Source: a virus. From it: a stretch of 23,517 nt of DNA. Made by a program: the position numbers and the translations under genes. This document shows, piece after piece, positions 1 to 7,351 of the stretch. The stretch lies in IMG/VR virus record IMGVR_UViG_3300037847_004460, positions 1-23,517 of that record. One strand, written 5' to 3'. How positions within the stretch are numbered: position 1 is the stretch's first letter; every line of letters starts with the position of its first letter. Below the pieces are notes generated by a model. The model was given only the letters and a program-made list of their open reading frames with translations. It made no database searches and had not been told where the DNA came from.

Positions 1-18
1 CCGAAGCCCCCGTTTGGA
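1..18 (-). terminator. Truncated terminator-like hairpin after the capsid gene
   Basis: Read on the minus strand, the bases after the capsid stop codon give GGGGGC followed by a TTCG tetraloop and the first base of the matching arm, and then the window ends. GC-rich stem plus UUCG loop is a classic intrinsic terminator design. The second arm and any U-run lie outside, so the call rests on half a hairpin. Confidence 0.5.
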
Positions 19-996
19 TTAGGCAGATGGTACTGCCAGAACAAATCCAGCTTCAGGACGATACACCTGGACACCATAAAGAGTGTCTGCGGTGTACAGA
101 GTAGACAGGTACTCTTGCTTGTACTGAGTCTGAGAACGAACAGCAAGCTGCTCTGCCATAACAATAGCGTCAGTATGGAAAAACATTGCTGCACGAGTAT
201 CAACACTAGACGCAGTATTGTCAGCAGCTGCTTCAATCGTTCGGCAATTTGCAGAAACGTAAACATCTACGCCATACAGATTACCAATCAAGCCATTGTT
301 AACTGTACCACCTGATACAAAATCAGATGAAACATACCGATCAATACCCATAATCGCATTGCGCGTTGCAGGCGGAATGATCAGATTACGACCTTCCATT
401 GGTACATTGTTGTCATCCATCTTCTGGATCATGTCACGGAAAAATGCATCCGTGAACTCGTCACCAGCTACCAGGGTGTCATCAGTGTACTGAGTGGTAG
501 TGCCGTTATCGTTGAAAAAACAGCCAGTGTGCTGGTAGTCAGTAGCAGCAGGGCTAAATACAACAGCACCGCCATCACCAAAACCAGTACCAGCCGCATG
601 CAGATCATTGTCAATCTGCACAGCTAACGAGTAACCAGCATCTTCAGTGTAGAACTGACGCAGAGATGACAATGCTTGCACCTCAACAATATCCTCAATC
701 AACTTTGAATACTCAAAGTGACGATTAATTGTAATCTGCAGTTCTGACTCTGTATTGGCGATAATCGTTACAGCAGTATCAGCTGCTTTAGCGTTTGCGC
801 TACCACGAGTAGGCTTAGGGATATGAATAACGTCACCCTTCTTGCCATTCATAGCGATACGCTTGACAAGGGGAGCCATCTTCAAGTTCTTTTGATAAGC
901 AGCAATAATTTCATCCGACCAAATTTCGGGGATAAAAGTTGCCGCTTCCGTTAATGCGGTATTACCAGCCGCGCCTGGATATGTTGCCGTAGCCAT
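19..996 (-). CDS. Major capsid protein
   Basis: The 325-residue product is read as the HK97-fold major capsid protein that forms the icosahedral shell. It starts MATATYPGAAGN, then has a region typical of P22/N4-type coat proteins: a helix around PEIWSDEIIAAY (residues 23-34), a beta-rich stretch with GDVIHIPKP, and a long middle helix near EYSKLIEDIVEVQAL. The ATG is preceded by GGAGGT at 5 nt spacing, the strongest kind of ribosome binding site in the late operon, fitting the most abundant virion protein. It lies 17 nt downstream of the scaffold gene, the usual scaffold-capsid order. The family call comes from sequence character and position; no structure was computed. Confidence 0.85.
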   Translation of the reverse strand: MATATYPGAAGNTALTEAATFIPEIWSDEIIAAYQKNLKMAPLVKRIAMNGKKGDVIHIPKPTRGSANAKAADTAVTIIANTESELQITINRHFEYSKLIEDIVEVQALSSLRQFYTEDAGYSLAVQIDNDLHAAGTGFGDGGAVVFSPAATDYQHTGCFFNDNGTTTQYTDDTLVAGDEFTDAFFRDMIQKMDDNNVPMEGRNLIIPPATRNAIMGIDRYVSSDFVSGGTVNNGLIGNLYGVDVYVSANCRTIEAAADNTASSVDTRAAMFFHTDAIVMAEQLAVRSQTQYKQEYLSTLYTADTLYGVQVYRPEAGFVLAVPSA

Positions 997-1013
997 GAGC
1001 TACCTCCGTTACA

Positions 1014-1814
1014 TTAACGGACTCTCCCTTCTTGATACGCCAACATAATTTCGGGTTGTAAAGCTGCGTACCTTTCAGGATCATCCTTTATAAGTTTAAT
1101 AATGTCAGCACGCCGATAAGTTTTCTTTCTTCCTTTACTTGCAGTACCTCTAGCATTGCCTGTTGTTGCAGACTTTACCGCATTCTTGCGACTAGCTAGC
1201 TCTGCATTCGCTGTTTCTTGAACAATACCTTGCCGTTCTTTCCACAATGAAAACAATTCATTAGCTGAGTCATAGTCATACAGCTGATCTGCTTCAACAA
1301 ACAACTTAGTTCTAACCTTTGACCCCTTAATCCATTCAGCAAACTTAGGGTCTTGCAGTATTCCATCCATATCTGGGTGATTTGAACGCAATTGAGCAAG
1401 AGTAGCCTGTTGTTTAGCTTGTTGTGTATAGGCTTGTGCCTCTTTGATTTTAGGGTGGTTATCTATAGCCTTATTGACTGCGTTTTCAGGGTCAACAAAA
1501 AAGTTAATATCTTCTTTGCTGCTATCGACTTGCTGTGTTTCAGGTGCTTGCTTGTTGTCGAGTTCTGTTTGAATGTAGTTATCAACTAATTTACGCAGTT
1601 CACCGACTTCCGTACTCTGCTTGCCTGAAAACTTCTCAAGCTCCTGGTTCATCTGTACAAGTTCTTCTACAGACTTACCTCTGTACTTTTCTGGAATATC
1701 AAATTCTTGAGGCTGCTCCTCTTCAGGAACCTCACTAATCTGGTCGATTATTTCCTGCGTGTTATTAGAATCCACTTCATCCACACGCTCATCAATAATT
1801 GTCGCTCTTGACAT
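1014..1814 (-). CDS. Capsid scaffolding protein
   Basis: The 266-residue product is highly charged. The N-terminal 40 residues are very acidic (EVPEEEQPQEFD). A predicted coiled or helical middle follows (KSVEELVQMNQELEKFSG, then a Q/A-rich helix at about 125-145). The C-terminus is basic and helical (KGRKKTYRRADIIKLIKD). Scaffold proteins are typically acidic and helical with a basic C-terminal capsid-binding helix, and the gene sits immediately upstream of the capsid gene. Its own ribosome binding site is weak. It probably directs procapsid assembly and is then released or cleaved. There is no catalytic motif, and no protease domain is fused to it. Confidence 0.75.
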   Translation of the reverse strand: MSRATIIDERVDEVDSNNTQEIIDQISEVPEEEQPQEFDIPEKYRGKSVEELVQMNQELEKFSGKQSTEVGELRKLVDNYIQTELDNKQAPETQQVDSSKEDINFFVDPENAVNKAIDNHPKIKEAQAYTQQAKQQATLAQLRSNHPDMDGILQDPKFAEWIKGSKVRTKLFVEADQLYDYDSANELFSLWKERQGIVQETANAELASRKNAVKSATTGNARGTASKGRKKTYRRADIIKLIKDDPERYAALQPEIMLAYQEGRVR

Positions 1815-1852
1815 TATGTAAACTTATCCCGCCTAAAAGGTTATGGAGATAT

Positions 1853-2095
1853 TCAAAGCTGACCCGCCTCACGGCGAGCTTCCCTTCCTTTTCGTCCCGC
1901 TTCCTCATGTTCGCGCACCCACTTCATGTGCTGTCCAGGGAAATCCCCAGTAGATCCATCTAACGCAAACGGAGTCGCCGAAACGACTTTTGTAGCCATA
2001 GCGCCACAACCGCACCTATGGGTTGTAGTTGTGCTGTCTACAAATTCTTCAAACAAATGACCGTTTTCGCACCTAAAATCAAAAACCTTAATCAT
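1853..2095 (-). CDS. FmdB-like small zinc-ribbon protein
   Basis: The 80-residue protein has an N-terminal Cys/His pattern typical of FmdB-type zinc ribbons found in many phages: C9-x3-H13 and, after a short strand, C28-x-C30. It is followed by the conserved-looking segment TKVVSATPFALDGSTGDFPG and a charged C-terminal helix (KWVREHEEAGRKGREARR). The role is unknown; nucleic-acid or protein binding through zinc is the usual guess. The ATG lies inside the end of the upstream gene (8-nt overlap, ATGATTAA), so translation is probably coupled. The position just before the scaffold gene is common in aquatic phage genomes. Confidence 0.7.
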   Translation of the reverse strand: MIKVFDFRCENGHLFEEFVDSTTTTHRCGCGAMATKVVSATPFALDGSTGDFPGQHMKWVREHEEAGRKGREARREAGQL

Positions 2096-2327
2096 CTGTT
2101 TCTACCAAATCTTCATAGTTGTTGTTTATCGAATCTTCAAATTTCAACAACCACGTTAATATATCTAGCTGCCCCTGCCGAAAAAACAAATCTTGGGCAT
2201 CTTTTACAATTGCGACATTATTAGTATGCGCCGCAACTTCTGTCAACTCCTCTGTCAGCTGTCTCCAGCCATCACTTCTAAATAACTCAAAATAAATGTT
2301 GTAATACTGCTCATCTTCTTTTTCCAT
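2088..2327 (-). CDS. Conserved small phage protein, unknown function
   Basis: This is a 79-residue acidic protein, mostly helical by eye. The central motif ELFRSDGWRQLTEEL followed by VKDAQDLFFRQGQLDIL resembles a small protein I often see beside capsid genes of marine phages. It has no cysteines, transmembrane segments or catalytic motif. The start codon overlaps the previous stop as TAATG, and its own end overlaps the zinc-ribbon gene by 8 nt. A structural or assembly accessory role is a guess from context only. Confidence 0.65.
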   Translation of the reverse strand: MEKEDEQYYNIYFELFRSDGWRQLTEELTEVAAHTNNVAIVKDAQDLFFRQGQLDILTWLLKFEDSINNNYEDLVETDD

Positions 2328-2575
2328 TAAGCCTTCTTCTTTCTTCTTCTTCCAGATGCGGTAACCGCATACTTAATAGTCTTTGGCCCTTTTTTCTTCC
2401 GCTTTGCGGCTTCTTTCTCTGCCTTGGTCATTTTGGCAGCTACAGCTTTGGGCCTACAAGCAGGATATGGACGCTTAGACCCTTTGGCTTTCTTGCGACC
2501 ACACTTCTTGCCGGTCTTAATATCTACCCAATCTTCCTTAAACCACTTGGTCAAACCGCCTTTTGGCTTAGCCAT
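2327..2575 (-). CDS. Small lysine-rich protein (GGLTKWFKEDWVD type)
   Basis: The 82-residue protein starts MAKPKGGLTKWFKEDWVDIK and continues through a Cys-containing basic middle (CGRKKAKGSKRPYPACRP) to an extremely basic tail ending GRRRKKKA. The GGL-KWF-EW-VDI opening is a recognisable small family in aquatic phages, of unknown function. The frame stays open upstream, but the ATG at 2575 is preferred because the protein family begins there and because ATGGCTAA overlaps the previous stop by 8 nt. Strong positive charge fits DNA or RNA binding, possibly packaged-DNA association, but that is inference. Confidence 0.7.
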   Translation of the reverse strand: MAKPKGGLTKWFKEDWVDIKTGKKCGRKKAKGSKRPYPACRPKAVAAKMTKAEKEAAKRKKKGPKTIKYAVTASGRRRKKKA

Positions 2576-2753
2576 AAGTACCGCCACGCTTTTTGTATTC
2601 CCGCACCAACCATGCATTAGCATAAGCGCTGGGATATACGTCAAATTTACGCTTGGCCGCAGCCTTAACCCTAGAGTAAAGAGCCTTGTTCTTTACATTG
2701 TCAGGTATAGAGCCTTTCTTTTTGGCCTTAGGTTTAGCTTTTTTTCTTGCCAC
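2568..2753 (-). CDS. Small basic protein (YPSAYANAWLVREYKKRGG type)
   Basis: The 61-residue protein has a lysine-rich N-terminus and a conserved-looking C-terminal helix, DVYPSAYANAWLVREYKKRG, a motif I recognise from small proteins of phages and large DNA viruses. The start is GTG at 2753, read MARKKAKPK, and it lies inside the end of the preceding 39-residue gene (20-nt overlap). It ends in an 8-nt overlap with the next gene. Function unknown. Five such tiny basic genes are strung together here, which argues they are co-translated and real despite their size. Confidence 0.65.
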   Translation of the reverse strand: MARKKAKPKAKKKGSIPDNVKNKALYSRVKAAAKRKFDVYPSAYANAWLVREYKKRGGTYG

Positions 2754-2853
2754 GTTTTCTCAGCCTCTTTAAATCAGCACCAGTAATCTTGTCCCTTGGC
2801 GGGGCAACCCTAGCCAGCTTCTTTTGCTTGGCAGAATACTTAGCTTTAGGCAT
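2734..2853 (-). CDS. Tiny basic protein, 39 residues
   Basis: The product opens MPKAKYSAKQKKLARVAPP and ends in a K/R-rich helix (LKRLRKRGKKKS). The A-R-V-A-P-P-R-x-K-I-T core is shared, from memory, with tiny proteins next to capsid and portal genes in marine phages. Its ATG shares a base with the upstream stop (TAATG), and its end overlaps the next gene by 20 nt. It is very short, but the coupling at both ends and the protein-like composition support it. Function unknown. Confidence 0.6.
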   Translation of the reverse strand: MPKAKYSAKQKKLARVAPPRDKITGADLKRLRKRGKKKS

Positions 2854-2927
2854 TACTTCTTTGCCTTTTTCTTGGCTTTTTTCTTTTTCTTTTTTTTGGG
2901 CTTCATTCCACCATAGTAACCAGGCAT
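2853..2927 (-). CDS. 24-residue polylysine mini-protein
   Basis: MPGYYGGMKP is followed by a near-continuous run of lysine with a few alanines to the end. A good ribosome binding site (AAGGAGACAGTT then ATG) precedes it, and it joins the next gene by TAATG. The Gly/Tyr opening with a Lys tail recurs in small phage proteins as far as I recall. Such charge would bind DNA or the acidic capsid interior, but no role is established here. The short length is the main doubt. Confidence 0.55.
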   Translation of the reverse strand: MPGYYGGMKPKKKKKKKAKKKAKK

Positions 2928-2937
2928 AACTGTCTCC

Positions 2938-3087
2938 TTATTTTGACTTATGAACTTTCTGAACTTTAAAGTTTGCTGATTGAGATGCGCCTTTATGTGG
3001 CTTATATCCCCCAGGTGGATTCTTCATCAGCTTATATTCTTTACCGTCCTTCATCCAATGATAACCTTTTGGGGCCTTAACTTTCAC
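2938..3087 (-). CDS. Small basic protein (APKGYHWMKDGKEYKLM type)
   Basis: The 49-residue protein contains KAPKGYHWMKDGKEYKLMK and a C-terminal HKGASQSANFKVQKVHK, a compact motif pair I recognise from small phage proteins of unknown function. The start is GTG at 3087 with GGAGAG upstream; it overlaps the 3' end of the QueC-like gene by 11 nt. It ends 10 nt before the next start. No cysteines or membrane segments. The conserved aromatic and lysine pattern suggests a folded mini-domain rather than disorder. Confidence 0.6.
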   Translation of the reverse strand: MKVKAPKGYHWMKDGKEYKLMKNPPGGYKPHKGASQSANFKVQKVHKSK

Positions 3088-3781
3088 CGGATCTCTCCTT
3101 TATGGCTTTTTTCATAGCATGCTGACGCTCACAAGCATGACATACCCCACAAGCCAAATATCCTTCTGGGGTTTCTTTTGGCTTTCTACACGACCAATAT
3201 AATTTTCGCAACTGTTCTGGCATCGCAAAGTAAACCCCAAGGCTTCTCTCTAGCGGAACTCGATTCATATAATCAAATGGAGCGGCCCAAACAGGCTTGG
3301 TCCTTTTGTTCATAAACAAAGCACTGAAAATGCTATATGCCTCAGCACTTTCTTCTTTGCTCATGTTGTAGTCGCCACTAAAAACAGCAGTAGGCATTCT
3401 AGACATTGTTGCTGCTACTCTACCCGCCTGAAACATTGCTAATGCCATATCTCTGCCGCCTGGGTATTTGTTCTTAAAAGAATAAAGACATGAGGAAAAC
3501 TCAAACTCTCGCTGATTATCTTTAAGCCAGTTAATGCTTTGATATATAGCTTGAGCCTCTGCCTTAAACCTACCTTCAATATTGTCTAAATGTATTGAGT
3601 GGATATGGACATTGTGATCCGTATGCTCTAGCAAGCTCCATGCCAGTGACACACTATCCATACCCCCTGAGTACATTAAAATAAAATCTTGGTTTTTCTG
3701 ATGCAAAAGACCATGATACTTAAGCGCTATATCAATAGATTCTTTTGTTTTAAGTTTGTACAACTCCTCTAGAGTTTCCAA
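3077..3781 (-). CDS. queC: QueC-like PP-loop enzyme (7-cyano-7-deazaguanine synthase family)
   Basis: The 234-residue protein has the N-type ATP pyrophosphatase PP-loop SGGMDS (residues 38-43). At the C-terminus it has C198 followed by C211-G-V-C214-H-A-C217, the four-cysteine zinc motif (CGxCxxC) of QueC. QueC converts 7-carboxy-7-deazaguanine to preQ0 with ATP and ammonia; phages use the pathway to make deazaguanine-modified DNA that resists restriction. No QueD, QueE, FolE or DpdA partner is visible in the window. TTG at 3781 is chosen because AAGGAG sits 6 nt upstream and an in-frame stop precedes it; the nearby ATG is out of frame. A PAPS-reductase/DndC-like enzyme is the main alternative, but the zinc motif favours QueC. 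The location inside the head-gene operon is unusual. Confidence 0.7.
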   Translation of the reverse strand: METLEELYKLKTKESIDIALKYHGLLHQKNQDFILMYSGGMDSVSLAWSLLEHTDHNVHIHSIHLDNIEGRFKAEAQAIYQSINWLKDNQREFEFSSCLYSFKNKYPGGRDMALAMFQAGRVAATMSRMPTAVFSGDYNMSKEESAEAYSIFSALFMNKRTKPVWAAPFDYMNRVPLERSLGVYFAMPEQLRKLYWSCRKPKETPEGYLACGVCHACERQHAMKKAIKERSGES

Positions 3782-3805
3782 ACATTACTCCTTTTAGATT
3801 GATAA

Positions 3806-4072
3806 TTACCACTTTTTGCAGGACCAATATCTTGCTGTTAGTTTGCTAGGTGGGTTTGTATCACACTTGTGCCTAGCCCGAAATGACTTACGCCTAGCCG
3901 GTTGGCTCTTTTTGATCGTCATTTTGGCATCACCAAACCTAATGGTCTTGGTCTTGTCCCCCACCTTCGCTACCACCACGAACTTCTTGGTCGGATGGTT
4001 CGGGGTTCGTTTCGGCTTGTTGTACCCGCTTACGCCCGCGCGTGCCAGTTTTGGATCTTTTTTCGTAGCCAT
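3806..4072 (-). CDS. Small basic conserved phage protein (SGYNKPKRTP type)
   Basis: The 88-residue protein starts MATKKDPKLARAGVSGYNKP, continues with a strand-rich core (KFVVVAKVGDKTKTIRFGD) and ends with the motif RRKSFRARHKCDT followed by KLTARYWSCKKW. This arrangement matches a domain of unknown function common in aquatic phages (I believe DUF6321, from memory and unverified). The ATG at 4072 has GGAGG 9 nt upstream inside the last portal codons; a TTG one codon earlier is possible. It lies 5 nt after the portal stop. Most of its 5' half is overlapped by a second ORF in another frame. Confidence 0.7.
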   Translation of the reverse strand: MATKKDPKLARAGVSGYNKPKRTPNHPTKKFVVVAKVGDKTKTIRFGDAKMTIKKSQPARRKSFRARHKCDTNPPSKLTARYWSCKKW

Positions 4073-4187
4073 CAAGCCTAGCCTCCAATTCGTCTAATTT
4101 CGCCTTCAACTCCTTCAGGCGCTCCCCCTGGTCCCTGAATGCCTCGTTGACCTGGCTGAACAGGTTGTTCATTTCCGTTTGCGTCAT
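3939..4187 (-). CDS. Possible overlapping gene: coiled-coil protein with acidic tail
   Basis: An 82-residue frame (84 if it starts at 4193) runs through the last 110 nt of the portal gene and the first half of the next small gene, out of frame with both. It begins MTQTEMNNLFSQVNEAFRD and has a clean L-x2-L-x3-L heptad series in LKELKAKLDELEARL, then a basic patch (TRGRKR) and an acidic Gly/Gln-rich tail. A regular coiled coil is not expected from an accidental frame. Against it, the only Shine-Dalgarno-like sequence (GAGG) lies 12 nt from the first ATG. Both partner genes look genuine, so the segment would be dual coding. Function unknown; the position suggests a portal-associated accessory. 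Confidence 0.45.
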   Translation of the reverse strand: MTQTEMNNLFSQVNEAFRDQGERLKELKAKLDELEARLDGYEKRSKTGTRGRKRVQQAETNPEPSDQEVRGGSEGGGQDQDH

Positions 4188-6099
4188 TAGCATTGCTTCG
4201 TTTTACCTCAACTTCGCGTTCTTTTAAAAGTCTGTCTGCTATCTTTAATCTACGATCAAAGTCCTTATCATCGGCATCACCTTCTTTAAGGTTTCTTGTT
4301 GCTGCGTTAATCAAATCAATCTGAAGCTCTTGCGGTGCAAGCTGTGCCTCAACCTGAAGTTTACCAGCCCTTGCTTGAGATTCTGCTGCCTGACCATTAA
4401 GAGCATTGGTTTGGCTATCTTGAAGCGCAATCTGTGCTTGTTGTGCCGCCATAGCCATTTGCTGAGCCTGTGGATTAGGCTGTCCAGCTTGTTGCATAGC
4501 CGCAATCAACTCTTCTCGATTCGACAAATTCATATTGTCGATAATGCTTTGAATCAAAACAGGATACATAGGACTGTCTTGTTGCATTGTTTGTAACAAC
4601 TGCACAAGCTGAGTAACTTCATACTCTCTGGCAATAATCCCCAATGTGCTTGTAGCCCTAAACTTATAATCCGCTACAGGGTAGTTTTCAGGATCAAACT
4701 GCATATAACGGTGTGCCGCTTTGGTTACAAACGGCAGGAGAAAGGACTGCTGGAAATTAATAAGAGTACGCTTATGCCGCTTGATAATAGCGCCGAGAGA
4801 CATACTGATACCAGCGGCTGTTGCTTCACCATTAACCTGACCTGCGATACCAGCAGAATCCACCGCCCCTGTAGCCTGTTGTACCATCTGCTGTAGCGCG
4901 GCGGCTTGACCAAACGTAATCTGGTTGACTTGCCCGAAGTTGAACGGCTGTAGTACTTCACGCGGATCTCCATTAGTTAGGATCATCTTGCCTGGACGTA
5001 CTTCTGGCTTAGCCCCTCTAGGAAGCCGTGTAGAGTCCACAGCAAGCATTGGGTGAATTGTAAGGCTCAACGCATCAATTCTTGCCCGAAGCTCTGTATC
5101 GAGCGCCTTTTGGCTGTTATAGCCCTTCTCACAAACACCACGGCCCCAAAATCTACCAGGCACTACATCCCAAGGAAATGCAACAACAGGACGATCTCGC
5201 ATCATGTAGGGGTTTGTGCTTGCCTTTAAAAGCATGCCGCCATTAGCAATAACAACAACTGCCTCTACATATTTGGAATCGCTATCTATATCAGCATCTA
5301 TCTCTTCTTCCAATAAATCTCTAGGAACAAGGCCATAGTATTTAGTAAGACGTACTTTGTCGTCGTTATAAAGAGTAAGGTCTTGATCTGGCTCAAGATC
5401 AGTGTCGGCAGCAGCAGATTCTATGTAGCCTTCCCGATAAACCCCAGATTCTTGCAGCAACTCAACAGTATGCCTGCTTACAAATTCATCAATTGCTACG
5501 CCATAAGCATCTTCAATTGATGTAGCTACGGGATCTATCAAAAAGTTTTGCGGCAATATAGGCTTGAGCTTAACCACCATACGATCAGTGACATTTACTC
5601 CAAACGCTTTTAAATCACCATCCATAATTGGCTGAGAAGCTGGGGCAATCTCTTTTATTTCTTCGAGAACAACTTCACCAATGCCAGTGCCAAAAACGGC
5701 AGAATTAATAAGACACTCTGCTACCGATTTTCTAATTTTGCAGGACTCAAAATCTTCATCAAGTTTTTTCCTTAGCATCAAAATATCTTGAGGATCTTGA
5801 TCTGCCATATCATCTGCAATATCAAAAAACTTGCCACGACCAAACGTAGCTTCCTCAAGCTCTGCAACATTAGACTCTACAGCCTGCTGGAGTGCAGGAG
5901 ATATAATTCGAGAGCGTTCTGACGCACGTTGAGAATCTGACGGGTCCCACTGACCACGCCAAAGTCTGTAATACTCCTCAAACCGATCCTCATAGTTTGA
6001 TTCATAGTAGTCACGCCAATCATCACACTTGCTAATAACCCAACCAGCAAGAGACTCTTGAATCTGTATAGGGTCTGGACTATAGATTTCATCTGCCAT
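4078..6099 (-). CDS. Portal (head-to-tail connector) protein
   Basis: The 673-residue protein sits directly downstream of the large terminase (1-nt gap), the standard place for the portal, which forms the dodecameric DNA channel at the capsid vertex. Podovirus portals of this size are usual. Visible hallmarks are the N-terminal acidic/aromatic segment with YRLWRGQWDP, the VDPVATSIEDA-like region around residue 190 and GRFWGRGVCEKGYNSQKALD. A long Q/A-rich helix follows (AQQMAMAAQQAQIALQDSQT, about 550-570), then a disordered Gly/Pro-rich tail. The last 110 nt also encode the heptad-repeat frame described separately. Confidence comes from gene order and overall character. Confidence 0.85.
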   Translation of the reverse strand: MADEIYSPDPIQIQESLAGWVISKCDDWRDYYESNYEDRFEEYYRLWRGQWDPSDSQRASERSRIISPALQQAVESNVAELEEATFGRGKFFDIADDMADQDPQDILMLRKKLDEDFESCKIRKSVAECLINSAVFGTGIGEVVLEEIKEIAPASQPIMDGDLKAFGVNVTDRMVVKLKPILPQNFLIDPVATSIEDAYGVAIDEFVSRHTVELLQESGVYREGYIESAAADTDLEPDQDLTLYNDDKVRLTKYYGLVPRDLLEEEIDADIDSDSKYVEAVVVIANGGMLLKASTNPYMMRDRPVVAFPWDVVPGRFWGRGVCEKGYNSQKALDTELRARIDALSLTIHPMLAVDSTRLPRGAKPEVRPGKMILTNGDPREVLQPFNFGQVNQITFGQAAALQQMVQQATGAVDSAGIAGQVNGEATAAGISMSLGAIIKRHKRTLINFQQSFLLPFVTKAAHRYMQFDPENYPVADYKFRATSTLGIIAREYEVTQLVQLLQTMQQDSPMYPVLIQSIIDNMNLSNREELIAAMQQAGQPNPQAQQMAMAAQQAQIALQDSQTNALNGQAAESQARAGKLQVEAQLAPQELQIDLINAATRNLKEGDADDKDFDRRLKIADRLLKEREVEVKRSNANDANGNEQPVQPGQRGIQGPGGAPEGVEGEIRRIGG

Positions 6100-6100
6100 C

Positions 6101-7351
6101 TTAATATCCTGCTACCACATCTAATATTTCGTGGTCCTCAATTTCATATTCATAGTCATAGGCCACTTCAGCCAGTTGATCTATGTACGCTAACGCATCA
6201 ATCAAGTCATCATGCGTCAAAGCATCTGGAAACTGAAACAACTGGTCAAGAAACTTCATATTCCACTCACCTTGATTCAGAGTGATATATCCGTTTTCAA
6301 ACCGTCCCTGCAAGGCCCACATTACCCTGTCAGTCTTTTTCTTGTTTCCGTGCGTTAATTCCTCAACTCTAAAAAACGTACCATACCGCTTCATCAAGTC
6401 CGAAAGCGGCGACATTACTGCTTGCTTGGCGATTCCTTTTTCGATTCCGACACTGACGGGTCGATAGTCACGGACGGCTTGAAAAATCTTCGTAGCCGTC
6501 TCATCAAGGCCCCAGCGACCGTAGATAATGTTTTCCACAAACCAGCCATTTTCATTCACCTTTGCGACCGCAATCGCAGTATCGTCTAACTTGGTGTTTT
6601 TAGTGCGTTTTTTATTTACATCCTCAAAGCCAGCCAAGTCAACAGCAATGTAGTAATCGCCTTCTTCGGGTTCTTCCCCGAACTTAACCCACTCTTCTTT
6701 AAACATTTCAGAGCCTCTAGCCTCAAATGAAGCCATAAACTCCTGCCTAAAGGCATAACTAGACATGGATTTCTTAGCAATGTCAATTTCGTCAGAATCC
6801 AACATCGAATTATCGTAACTCGTAAAGTGCCAAGACCTATAGGTTTCGTCATCACCCAGTTCAGCATACTTGTAGAGTTCATAAAAATGGTTACGGCCCA
6901 TCGGAGTTCCGATAAATAACGCTTCACCCTTTTGGTCAGCCAGTGCGGGTCTAAGAATCTGCTCCCAAACGTCAGGCTTCATGTCAGCGTATTCATCCAT
7001 GACAAGAAAACTCAATGACACACCACGCATAGTTTCCGGTCGGTCAGCACCCTTAAGGCTAATCATCGTGCCATTGACCAGCTTGATCTGAAGGTTGTTG
7101 ATATGCGAGCCAGCAATAACCGGATGGCCCAGTTCCATAAGAGTCTGCCACATAATGTCACGGGCTTGACCCTGAGTTGGTGCAACGTAGAAAACTTGCC
7201 CCTTTTCGGTCTGTAGGGCGTTAATAATTAACAGCCATGCAGCCAATCGAGACTTTCCGGTGCGCCTACCGGCAGCAACTACCTTAAAGCGGGTAGTATC
7301 GTGAAACACCTCTTCTTGCCACGGAAGTAAACTAACATTTAACTCAGCCAT
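6101..7351 (-). CDS. terL: Terminase large subunit (packaging ATPase and nuclease)
   Basis: The 416-residue protein has both terminase domains. The ATPase half shows Walker A AGRRTGKS (27-34), Walker B LSFLVMDE (113-120, D119/E120) and the coupling motif GTP (148-150). The RNase H-like nuclease half shows its acidic residues at D238 (YYIAVDLAG), E304 (VGIEKG) and D381/D382/D385 (THDDLIDAL). It cuts concatemers and pumps DNA through the portal. Its ATG overlaps the end of the SNase-like gene by 8 nt. All expected motifs are intact and the length is normal for short-tailed phages. Confidence 0.93.
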   Translation of the reverse strand: MAELNVSLLPWQEEVFHDTTRFKVVAAGRRTGKSRLAAWLLIINALQTEKGQVFYVAPTQGQARDIMWQTLMELGHPVIAGSHINNLQIKLVNGTMISLKGADRPETMRGVSLSFLVMDEYADMKPDVWEQILRPALADQKGEALFIGTPMGRNHFYELYKYAELGDDETYRSWHFTSYDNSMLDSDEIDIAKKSMSSYAFRQEFMASFEARGSEMFKEEWVKFGEEPEEGDYYIAVDLAGFEDVNKKRTKNTKLDDTAIAVAKVNENGWFVENIIYGRWGLDETATKIFQAVRDYRPVSVGIEKGIAKQAVMSPLSDLMKRYGTFFRVEELTHGNKKKTDRVMWALQGRFENGYITLNQGEWNMKFLDQLFQFPDALTHDDLIDALAYIDQLAEVAYDYEYEIEDHEILDVVAGY

